Source: Patiria pectinifera (taxonomy: Eukaryota; Echinodermata; Asteroidea; Valvatida; Asterinidae). From it: a stretch of 64,000 nucleotides of DNA. Each line of letters starts with the position of its first letter. Positions within the stretch are counted from its first letter, which is position 1. A program made the position numbers and the translations under genes. The stretch lies in the NCBI GenBank assembly GCA_029964075.1, contig CM057141.1:6324001-6388000 (forward strand), written 5' to 3'. Shown one piece after another: positions 10,101 through 22,100 of this stretch. The notes under the pieces are model-generated. The model had not been told where the DNA came from and ran no database searches. It was given only the letters and a program-made list of their open reading frames with translations.

Positions 10101-13100
10101 AATAAAATGCACAAATTACAAATGATGGACTATACCTTGAAATATGGGCAATTTCAAAATTTGTAAATACCTGAAGCGTCAGATGTGGAGATGGCAAACT
10201 CCCGTCCCAGCTCCTTGCAAACCACGTCTGCATCCGTCTTGTCCCATTGGTCATTGCAGATGGTACCCCATTGTTGCTTGTAATAGATCTCAACGTATCC
10301 GTCAAACTCCGAATTACCCTCGACCAGACGTACCTGACCAAACTCATAGGCTGGTGAAAAAAACAAGAACCGCATTGAACATCACACTTGTGATGAACAC
10401 GACTACTGCATTTCTGACTCATCACCCAAGTTTGGCACATTTTGTTATTATGGCAATTTCTTAGCAACTTAAAAAAAAACCACAGCTATTTATTGTGTGT
10501 TAAATTTGGGAAAATTTTAAGATGATAATCAGAGTTTTGCACAAGTAAACCCCCCCCCTCCCCCCGCACCCCTGACAGTAAAGAAAAAAGACAGACACAT
10601 GAAGTTGAGAGGCACTGCCACTGTGCGCAAAATGCTTACATTAAGACGCTACATGTTTTTACATATTAATGAGCATTTTTGCATATTCAAATCAGTGTTT
10701 TTGCATATGAATTATGAAAAAGTGTATGTATAAGCATCGTGACACCAGTTAGCGCCTAAAGGGAGCAGGCAAAATAAAAATAAAAAAGTCCCATCTATTT
10801 CTTATGTCTACAACTGATGAAGAAGATTTTCCGGTGAGTTAAAGCCAGAGTCCATCATTTGCAGCTATCCAAAAAGTGAGTGACGTAATTAGTCATTGAA
10901 AACATACTTGGTTGAAAGATAGTAAGGGGACTAAACAGTGTTGTAGTCGAGTACTTTTTTCCAAGTACCGAGCACTGCCGAGTACTTAGATTGTTGAGTA
11001 CGAGTACGAATACTTGTGCTTCCGAGTACAAGAACAGGTCTCCGAGTACGAGTACTTGAATGTCCGAGTAAAAGTACGAGTACGAGAACTTGTACTTCCG
11101 GGTACGAGTACGACTACAAGTACTTCTATTCCAAGTACAAGTACTTGTAATTCCGAATACAGCACCGGGAACATTGTGCTTAAAGCCTAAAATTATGTTG
11201 TTAATCACTTGTGATACAAACTAGGGTTCGTCTTTGTAAGCTTTTTCAATTATTTGAAATTAATTTGTGTTTTTTAATCGTCAACAGCAGTCTCAAATCA
11301 ATGTAAATGTATTTTCCAAGGAAATGCTACACAGCTGAGATACTGACATGAAAGTTTAGGTCAACTGTCATTTAATAAAAATGTATTTATACAGTGTTGT
11401 GCATTTTTTATTATTGTTATGCATGTACTTTCGTGTCCTTGGATTCAAGTGAGACTAAAAAAAACCACAAGTACAACTAGCATTCAGATGGCTGAGAAAA
11501 GATTTCTTTATTTCTACTTAGTTTCAACCACTGTTCTTGGTGTTCTTACAAAAGCAGGGTGTTTCTCTCTTCTGCATTATGCTTGATGAAGTTCAGCAAA
11601 TATGCATGATGAAGTTCAAAGTTGTCCCATATGTTTCTGATATGCGAACAGCACAAAACAATTGCACGCTGCACTGTGGCCTTTCACGCCATTTTGGACA
11701 AATTCCCTGTGATCCTTGAACCCAAACTTCACAACAGTGGACACAGACGACATGATACATGTATTTTGAGGTTGTTTGCACGAACATCGTATACAATTTG
11801 GGTAAAAAAAAATTCAAAAGTGCCACACAGGCAAGCGTATTAAGCGAACGTCGACGGTACACGTATATGTACACGTACAAAAGTACATGCAACGTGTATG
11901 CAAAAAAAAACGGCAGATTCGCGTTTTTTTGGTGTGTAGGCCTATGCATTTAGTCTGCTTCCCATCCCTAGGCCTCTGTTTAAGGCTAGGCCACTGTGAA
12001 CCTGATGCCCCAACCAGATTAAGGGGCTCATTACTGGACCAAGCCTAGTCTAATGTGGCTTTCGCGAACCCGTGAATCCCGGGTTCGTATTCATGAGCCC
12101 CCTACTAAGATAATGGCTATTTAATCAGTTGATGACCATAAAATATGTTCTGGATAAGCACTCAGGCTATCCCCAATGTATATGCGTCTGTTGTTTAGAG
12201 CCAGCCTGCCTCCCATCAGAATTTAAGTGATGAGTGATGCGCCAGTTAAGTGCTGGAAAGCTACCTACAGCTAAGAAAGCCACTTTAGACTGGGCTTGGT
12301 CCAGTAATGTATTCATTTTGTGTCAGGTAATAAAAATCAATCTGTTTATAGGGTGCACAGACCTAATTCAAGCGAGAATTTCTACGCCAGCTGATTGTGC
12401 CCCCACAATTTCTTTTGAAAACGGAGACCGTTTGGCTTTAAAAAACGGTGGAATTGTTTAAATATACCCAAGGATCAACTCCCTGGTTTTGGGGCTTCCA
12501 TCTGAGGGCAGGCTTGATAAAATCACGGACGAAAAAATGGGTCCTATTTTCCTGTGACAGTGGAAGGGTGCCACTCTTAAAATGGCTACATGCAGGCTCG
12601 GGAACTATCACTTTTCGGCAGGTGATTTTATTTGGGTGTGAATATTTAAAAATGTAATTTGCTACGGTACGTAAAATTGAAAAGAAATGAAAAGATGAAA
12701 GACAAGACAATAATAAAAATTTTGTTTCAGAAACCCCAGTGATGTTGGCTTGCATGTTACTTGGCCCTGAACTTTGTTGATTTTACACTGTTTTCAATGG
12801 GGCTTGAATTAGTACAGTGGACCCTATATATATATTTCAAAATGGCGGCCTCCTGTACTCATGCGGGCGGGGGACTTAAAAACAGTTTTTTTTGTTTACG
12901 TTCGTCGTAGAAGTCGATAGAGAGACAAAAACTAGCTTTGGGAGACAGTTTTCTGGATTGTGAACAGAATAAGGCCTGGATAGGGCATAGCCTCATCCAA
13001 AGTGCATTATTGATGTACATGTACATGATATTCAGACTTAACTGGCTACAGTAATATAACCCTAGCTCAGGCCGACTTCAACCCTAACGGAGGGTATAAA

Positions 13101-16100
13101 CCTAATGGAGAGCACCCCTAACGGATCGTAACCCTAACGGGAGGCAACCCTACCGGATCGTAACCCTAACGGGAGGCAACCCTAACGGATCGTAACCCTA
13201 ACGGAGGGCAACCTTTGTGAAACGTAACCCTAACTGGAATGGTGGTGGTGGTGGTGGGGGGGGGGGTGTTGTTGTTGTTGAAGGGGGTACTCGGTGTGGG
13301 TGGTTGGTTAGGGGTGGGGATGGGGTGGGGGTGGATGGGGGTATCCTTTAAAGACATGAGTCTTCTAAGTAAAACCTTCAAAGACCAAGAAACATTTCCT
13401 CCCCACCCTTTTCAAGATAACCACGCCCACCCCACACAAAGGAATTTAATATTTAAATAATAAAAAAAAATCAAAGAAAACAAGCAAACAAAATAAAAAT
13501 GCTCCCATGCGCTCAGCCAACAACCCATACACCCACACCCACGCACATTTGGCAACAATAGAACTTTATTAAAATGATGCTATCATTATTTCTGAAGACA
13601 TTGCAGATTCCGTGTGTGTGCTGGTTTCATTACTGGACCAAGCCCAGTCTAATGTGGCTTTCGCGAACCCATGAATCCCGGGTTCGTATTCATGAGCCCC
13701 CTACTAAGATAATGGCTATTTAATCAGTTGATGACCATAAAATATGTTCTGGATAAGCACTCAGGCTATCCCCAATGTATATGCGTCTGTTGTTTAGAGC
13801 CAGCCTGCCTCCCATCAGAATTTAAGTGATGAGTGATGCGCCAGTTAAGTGCTGGAAAGCTACCTACAGCTAAGAAAGCCACTTTAGACTGGGCTTGGTC
13901 CAGTAATGTGTTTTTCATACCTCAGCTTCGGCCGTGTCTCTTTCTCCATTCATGCAGATTGGCAATGGGGCTGGAGCCGTATTATAGGACCGAAACCGGG
14001 GCTCAGAAAACGGCTTTGCTCCAAGCACCCAAGTTAATCGTACGCCCATTTTGTGGAACACCTCGGCGTACAGTGTGAACAATGATTGGCCATTGTACCC
14101 ACAAACGGCAAATGGGTCTTTGTGCGTAATTGGCCCAGGCCCAGACAGACATACAAACAGACCCAGTCACGGCTAGCTGTTAATTGTGTTTGTCCGGACG
14201 TGCGTAGAGTAGAGAAAATTTCGATTTCTCCGCAATCGACCATTTGAAACTAAAAGTATCAATAAAATAAAGCTGTGCACATGGTAACGTAAGTGCTTTA
14301 TACAATTTTTCTTATCGAGTACCGCTATTCGAGTACGAGTACTTTGTTTTATCGACTACTGTTATTCGAGTATGAGTACTTTGATGATCGAGTACAATTT
14401 GGACATGTGCGAGTACGAGTACTTTGCTGCCCGAGTACGAGTACCATTGTTTTAAGTACGAGTACTTTGACATTCGAGTACGAGTACGAGTACTCCAAAA
14501 AAAGTACTCGAGTAGTACTCGAGTACGAGTACCGAGTACGAGTACTACAACACTGGGACTAAACTCCCTGTGAAATTATTCTTTATGGCAAGCTGTCATT
14601 TTGAAGAAATCAACAAAAGAAGGCATTTCCAAAGGTGCTTCCTATGAAGCATCGTAGGAAATCTGTGTTGTTATTCGGCGAAGCGTGCGCAAGCATTGAT
14701 ACAACGCACATGCGCATGCATCATGTAGCTGCAATCGGCTCAGTGAGAACGTATATCGGACGCCTGAATTCAGGCCCAATTCAAAACATGATTCAGCAAC
14801 TTTTGATTTGAAAACGAGATCCTAGAATGCTGTTTTTCTCGGAATATACAGCTGAAGCTGAGCTGAAACGTCATCAGGTTAGTTGTTCAGTACCCTTCTT
14901 TGGATTTTGAGTACTTTCGTTGCTTCAAACAAACAAAATGCACAAATTACAAATGATGGACTATACCTTTAAGCCTTCTTTTTCGGATGGCAGGTGGATT
15001 TGTTTGTAGGTGAAAGGAATTGACAAAAATGCCCAGGAGGAAAAACAGAGGGACTGAGGAGATAATTTGTTACCTGCCGACGAACTGCTACAAGAAACAC
15101 TCGCGTCTTCACTGTGATGGCAGTTGTCCATAGTAGCATAAGAGCAATCCTGTATAGTGTCTTCGGTTCCCCGACAATTCACTTTGTCAAAAACTATCGA
15201 TCCGGTTCCAGGGCCATAGAATGCTTCCCCTGGAGCTGTCAGTGCTTCTCCGTAGCCAAGCTGGCGACAAACCACGGTGGCGTCTGCGAGATCCCAGTAA
15301 TCGTCGCAGACGGTGCCCCACACACCCCCGACATACACCTCCACACGGCCCTCCAGCGCGCTGTAACCGTCAACAAGTCGGATTGTAGACGAATCTGTAA
15401 TCACACGGGAAATAAATTTGTGTCGATACATTGAGACAGAAAAACATCCACCTAAGAAGAGGAAGTTCGGCGAGGACCATTAGTCGACTAGTGGTTGATT
15501 TGTGACAGAACTTTAGCCTGCACACCAATGGCAAGGCATGAATGCCTCTAGTCAAATGTCCTGGCTCCACCTGGCTATTGGTAACCAGCGATGGAACCAT
15601 GCCCCGGGCTCCGGTTTCAAATATTCGACAAAGGTACTCCAACCATCCTTTGTTTGAGTGCAGTTACTCAAACTATAGTTACCGGTAACTATAGCTTGTG
15701 TCCAAAATTGCTCTAAAGTGTTCGAACCCTCATCCTATTGAGCTTCAAACTTCCGATCTAAAAATAGAATAGAAACCTGTCAACCAAGTCTAAGACATCT
15801 GTAGCAGAAAGCAGGAGGTTGTGGGTTCGAATCCTGCCTGAGGAATACAGGGAAGAGACAAAAACCAAATTATTTGCCTATAGGTAATAATAGACTGGCC
15901 TACCTGACCCGGATGTACCACAGATGACACCCGCATCCTCACCATGTCCACAGTTTATATTTACAGTTGACTTCGTGCAATCCAGTAAGCTTGTCTCCGA
16001 TCCAGTGCACCCCACGTCATCAAACAAAATATCTCCGCTGCCCTGGCCAAAGCGTGCCGAGCTGACAGCTCGAACGGCTTCGCCATATCCCAGCTGGCGA

Positions 16101-19100
16101 CATACCACCCTCGCATCATCTAAATCCCAGCCGTCATCACAGACGGTTCCCCAAATCCCATTTACGTAAACCTCCACTCGGCCCTGGGTTTCACTGCTGC
16201 CACCGACAAGACGTATGGCGAACCCAGCCTCTGAAAAAAACCAAGGGCAAAAAAGTTGAATGAATTAACCGTCAGTTGCATAAACATACTATCCCTAAGC
16301 CTGCCACACGCAACACAGTGCACCGGGTGGAAAAGTCGGGTGTATTTTGATGCATTGAGCTACCAACACCAGTGCATAAACGGCCACTTCTGAGAGCTAG
16401 TCCCATTGAACAATGCCACAGTTGTATCCTGCTGCATTCAGGGACCACAGACTCTGAGGTAGTTTGCGACTTTTAGCTGATGGATCTTGCTACACCAGGC
16501 AGGCTCGTCACTTACATCGCGTTCCCACTTGAACTGGAAAAAGGTGGATCAAGATCCGGCATTTTGGTGTGATCGTTATCGTACCGCAACGAAACCGCAA
16601 GTCGCGTTCCCACTTATGCTTGATCCACCTTTTCAAATGGCAATGTCGAGTCCGAAAGGTCACTGAGTTTGGAATTACGCGAGCTCTGTGGGAGTGCAAG
16701 TGTTGAATGCTAGGCCAGGATGGGTCAGTTTTCAAACAGCGCTATGCAGAATTCACCGACAAAATTGTTCACTGACATAAATCACGGATCCGTAGAGGAT
16801 CCGTGCGTGCATAAATTAACTGGTGAAATTGAACAGCGCCGCTCATTGTGTAACATCACGGCAGAAACCAATGCATCGATACGGGATTCCCTGGTTCTGA
16901 AGCTTCTCATTGGTTAAAAATGGTCACATGATGTACTACGACGTCATTTTCCAATTTTCTATAATCAATACTACAGATTTGTCACCTCAGTTCGTACCGC
17001 GTTATCAGCACTATTCTCAGTGCATACTCGTAAGCTTTTCCATGATTCTGTGCCAAAGGGAAGTGTTTTGGTGGTTGCGGACTCAGAGGCATTTATGGAT
17101 GGAAAATAAGTAAAATTTCAAGAATGAAAAAGGTGTAGAAATGGACGAATACGCCAAGTGTGCTGCAGGCATGCCATGCGATATGCATGCATCGTGCATG
17201 CACGGTGCCAGCCCGTAATTCAGCGGTTGTTTATTGTGCATGTTGTGTACGTTGGAAATTTTCACATGAGTATACACGCCTGAAAACGTGTTCCTTAATT
17301 CGTTCATAAGACTGCAACATTTTCGCGCCATTCGTGCACTGGGCGGATGTTAACAGGTCAAATTGCCGGATCAAATCCACCTTTTGGGTTCCCATCTGAT
17401 CGTGATCCGCCAATTGCCGAATCTGATCCACCAATTGGGGGATCTGTATCCTGGTCCAGAGGTGGATCAGAAAAGGTGGATCTGATCCTGATCCACCTTA
17501 TAACGGTTAGCGTTCCCACTACACACAATTGCCGGATCTGATCCACCAATTGGGGGATCTGATCCGGCAATTTGGCAAAAGGTGGATCATATCCCCCAGT
17601 TGGTGGATCAAGTGGGAACAGGGTCTTAGACAAGTGTTGCATGCATTTGGCAGGGTTTCTAGCCCAAATACCCGGGAGAGTTAGGGTGAATAAGAAAACG
17701 TTGATGTCAATAAAGCACCACAGGTATGGATGACTATTGTGGTTTGAAGCCAATCGGATGACTAAAAGTGTTAAATTTTGTAAGCAAATAAAATTGTACA
17801 TATTTAAGAAAAAATCATAAAAATTATTACCGATGTTCGTGACGTCATTCAGGTTTTGTGTACTAGTATTATTTTCTTACTACCCGCCAAGTTTTATGAC
17901 GATCGGACTCTCCCTTATGTGTGTAAAAAAAAAAAATTGCATCTTTGGTGTCGTCACCATGCTGTCACACATTTTGAAAAAGTGTGTACATATGCCTATA
18001 ACAAGGGTAATGCAAAAAGAATTTTGAATTTGGCTTCTTGCGTTAATGAGATATGGCAAAAGTCTTCAAAAGTTCAAAAATCTATATAAAATCACATGAT
18101 GATGTCATGATGACGTCACCTTGATTTTCATATACAACACGTCCTGGTCTACCTGCATACCCAGTTTCAACCCAATCAGACGTACCGTTCATGAGATATA
18201 AAGGCTTAAAGTATGCATCTTTAAGATAACGTCACATGTCCCATTATTACTGCATCATTACTGCATCTATCTTCACCAAAGACCTTCGCTATGTGCTTTT
18301 TGATTATATTAAGTTTCAATTTCATGTGACTTTGTTTTATGCCCAAAGTGCCCACGAGACAAAACGTGTACAAGGTCTATAGGATTAGGAATAGAAGAAG
18401 ATGAAGAAGAATTAAGAAAAAAAAAGTAGAGAAACAAAGGCTTTTCCACAAGTCTTGCCTATTTGCCTATAGGTAATAATAGACTGGCCTACCTGACCCG
18501 GATGTACCACAGATGACACCCGCATCCTCATGATGTCCACAGTTATTTACGGTTGACTTCACGCAATCCAGTAAGCTTGTCTCCCATCCAGTGCACGCCA
18601 CGTCATCAAACAAAATATCTCCGCTGCCCTGGCCAAAGTGTGCCGAGCCGACAGCTTCAATGGCATTGCCGTATCCCAGCTGGCGACATACGACCCTCGC
18701 GTCATCTAAATCCCAGCCGTCATCACAGACCGTTCCCCAAACCCCATTTAGGTAAACCTCCACTCGGCCCTGGGTTTCACTGCTGCCACCGACGAGACGT
18801 AGGGTGTACCCAGCCTCTGAAAAAACAAGAGCAAAAAAGTTGAATAAACCGTCAGTTGCATAAACATATTAACCCTAAGCCTACCACACGCAACACAGTG
18901 CATCGGGTGGAAAAGTCTGGTGCATTTCAATGCATCTAGCTAGTACACCGGCCAGTGCATAAATGGCCGCTTCTGAGAGCTGGTCCCATTGAACAATGCC
19001 ACAGTTGTATCCAGTTGTATCCTGATCTTGCTACACCGGGCAGGCTTGTCACTTAGACAAGTGTCGCATGTTGCTGCGTTTGGCAGGGTTTCTAGCCAAA

Positions 19101-22100
19101 ATACCCTGGAGAGTAAGGGTGAAAACGTTGATGCTAGGTAAGAATGACTATTGTGGTTTTGATCTGTACCAAGTTTGAAGCCAATCAGATGACTCAAAGT
19201 GTTAAATTTTGTAAGCGAATAAAATTGTACATATTTAAGAAAAAATCATAAAAAATAACCGATGACATCATTATGACGTCATTTCAGGTTTTGTGTACTA
19301 GTATTATTTTCTTACTAGGCCCACCAAGTTTCATGACGATCGGACTCTCCCTTATATGTGTAAAAAAAAAAAAATTGCATCTTTGATGACGTCACCATGA
19401 TGTCACACATTTTGAAAAAGTGTGTACATCTACCTATTGCCCAACAAACACAATGCAAAAAGAATTTTGAATTCAGCTTATTGCGTTCATGAGATATGGC
19501 AAAAGTCTTCAAAAGTTCAAAAATCTATATAAAATCACATGATGACGTCACCTACATAATCATCTATAACACGTCCTGGTCTACCTATACCCAGTTTCAA
19601 CCCAATCGGACTAACCGTTCATGAGATATATAAAGGCTTAAAGTTTGCATCTTTAAGATGACGTCACATATGTTCCATGATGACGTCATTACTGCATCTA
19701 TCTTTACCAAAGACCTTTGCTATGTGCCTTTTTACTATGTTAAGTTTCAATGTCATATGACTTTGTTTTATGCCCAAAGTGCTCACGAGACAAAACGTGT
19801 ACAAAGTCTATGGGATTTGGGATAGAAGAACATTACGTGAATTACCCATTAGAACCAGACCCGAGTTTGCTTATGACAAACTGGGTCTGTACTCAAAGGT
19901 TTGGGACCAGCAGTTTTCAACAGGACCTTCTAAATCTGACTGAACTACCCCTAACAGTCCCCAAGCTTCCAATTCTAATAGGATTTTACACACCCAGAAT
20001 CTGGCGCCAGAATTACCAACGTAAATCAGCCGTCGTCTGGCGCCAGACAGCAAGCGCGCCATGGTGGCTTGCTGTTGCTTGTAACCCCAAACCACCATTA
20101 GATGATTGGTTTATATTGCTTGATGTATATTACGTGAATAAATGAATAAGTGATTAGTACCACGAGATAGTAAAGGCCCTCGCAGCTCCGCCGCTTGTGC
20201 AAGTCTTTTTACATCCGGGCCGGATGCGTTAACGCATCCGGTCCGGATGCTGGCACGTAAAAAGACTAGCACAAACGGCGGAGCTGCGAGGGCCTTAACT
20301 ATCTCGTGGTACTAATCACTTATTCATTTATTCACGTAATATACATCAAGCAATATAAACCAATCATCTAAAGGTTTTAAAAAAATATTTAGAGAACCAG
20401 ACGTAAATCTCTCTCTGAGGCCGGGAAAATAAAAAAAGGGGATGACGATTTTATTCTTCATTTATTAAAAAAAACACATGGCCTACATTATTTCGTGTAC
20501 CGGTACATGTTCTACTCTAGAATATATTTTGGAATATATTTTGACATGAAGTATTAAATGCAAGTGCTGTATTAAATGTGCCCCCTATTCCAGCCGGGAA
20601 ATAGAAAAGTGTCTTATTAAAATATATTCTTGCTTTGAAAGAAATTTTGAGACAATGATTGACAGGCGACCTTCAAAACATTGTATATTTTTGTTGATAA
20701 TTATGTATGATAGTTATGTTCAAAGCGATTGATTTGATGACCGCCCGTCCGCCCGCCATAATGACTCCTAAAAAACGAAAAAGATAGCCATGTTCTCAAA
20801 GGGATGTATTTAATGCCCGCCCGCCCTTCGACGACTCGTAAAAAAAAAAAAAAAAATACAGTTGCGAAAAGGGGGGGGGGGCACGGGCCGGGTGTGCCCC
20901 CATCTGGATCCGCGGGTGTCTAAACCCATGTTGTCAAGGTCAGGGATCACAATAAAACTATTCTGCAAGTGACCACATGTGGCATAGGAATATGCAAATT
21001 AGTGCCGTTATTCCAGAAAATCATGTTTTTGGCATATCTCGGCCAATATAGCACATATATACACAAGTATTAAAGGTGTCTAAACCCATGTTTTGAGGGT
21101 CAGGTATCATTAGAAGACCATTCACGATGTAACTATGTGTGTCCCTGGCAGGTGCTATATGTAAATTTTAAAGTGGCGATTTATCAGAAATTTGATTTTT
21201 AGCCAATATCTCAGCCAATATTGCACATATATACACAAGTAAGGCGTCTAAAGCCATGATTTGAGGGTCAGGTATCATTAGAAGACCATTCACGAAGTAA
21301 CTATGTGTGTCCTTGGCAGGTGCTATATGTAAATTTTAAAGTGGTGATTTATCAGAAATTTGATTTTTAGCCAATATCTCCGACAATATTGCACATAACT
21401 ACACCAGTAAGGTTAAGCCATGTTTTGAGGGTCAGGTTTATCATTCGAAGACCATTCACGAAGTAACTATGTGTGTCCTTGGCATAAAAATATGCAAATT
21501 CTAAAGTGCCGATTTATCAGAAATTTGATTTTCAGCCAATATTTTATTCAATTTCAGCCAATATTACAGTTTATTTTGAATATGATGGTTTATAAGATCA
21601 ACTTTGATCATTACTGCTTATCAGAAACCAATCTGTCAACATTAGCTGCAATATTGGCCGAGATATTGGCCAAAAATCAAATTTCTGATAAATCGGCACT
21701 TTAAAATTTACATATTTACCTGCCAAGGACAAAAATAGACTTAGTTACATCGGCAATGGTCTTCTAATGATATCTGACCCTCAAAACATGGCTTTAGACG
21801 CCTTACTTGTGTAGTTATATGCAATATTGGCCGAGATATTGGCTAAAAATCAAATTTCTAATAAATCGCCACTTTAAAATTTACATATGTATAGCACCTG
21901 CCAAGGACACACATAGTTACATCGTGAATGGTCTTCTTATGATACCTGACCCTCAAAACATGGGTTTAGACACCTTTAATACTTGTGTATATATGTGCTA
22001 TATTGGCCGAGATATGCCAAAAACATGATTTTCCGGAATATCAGCACTAATTTGCATATTCCAATGCCACAGACACATGTGGTCACTTGCAGAATAGTTT

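Larger units (their letters stand above)
10936..14555. mobile_element. hAT-like element with (GAGTAC)n inverted termini
   Basis: The ends are CAGTGTTGTAGTCGAGTAC on the left and GTACTACAACACTG on the right. The 8-bp target duplication GGACTAAA lies at 10,928-10,935 and 14,556-14,563. CAG-tipped inverted repeats with 8-bp duplications are typical of hAT elements. Each terminus continues for ~220-260 bp as degenerate CGAGTA/GAGTAC hexamers in opposite orientation. No transposase frame is visible, so it is non-autonomous. It carries two 281-bp MITEs (12,029 and 13,628) and G-rich low-complexity sequence. Confidence 0.75.
10843..14968. mobile_element. T2/Kolobok-like MITE, copy 2, split by hAT-like element
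   Basis: TTAA flanks both ends (10,839-10,842 and 14,969-14,972). The inverted ends carry AGTCCATCATTTG. Bases 10,843-10,935 and 14,564-14,968 align with copy 1 at 9,622-10,136. The 3.6 kb between them is a later insertion. The right end lies ~100 bp from the donor of exon E. Confidence 0.7.

Noticed and set aside
10855-11208. Frames rich in Tyr/Ser/Val (SYSYFYSD type)
   Set aside because: They are translations of the GAGTAC hexamer array of the hAT-like element.
13080-13225. Interstitial telomere
   Set aside because: CCCTAA occurs once per ~16-32 bp inside a longer unit, not as a pure hexamer array.
14293-14562. Frame rich in EYEYE
   Set aside because: Translation of the opposite hexamer array of the same element.
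19750-20145. 131-codon plus-strand frame
   Set aside because: Lies in duplicated intron sequence and ends in the 274-bp hairpin; no domain.
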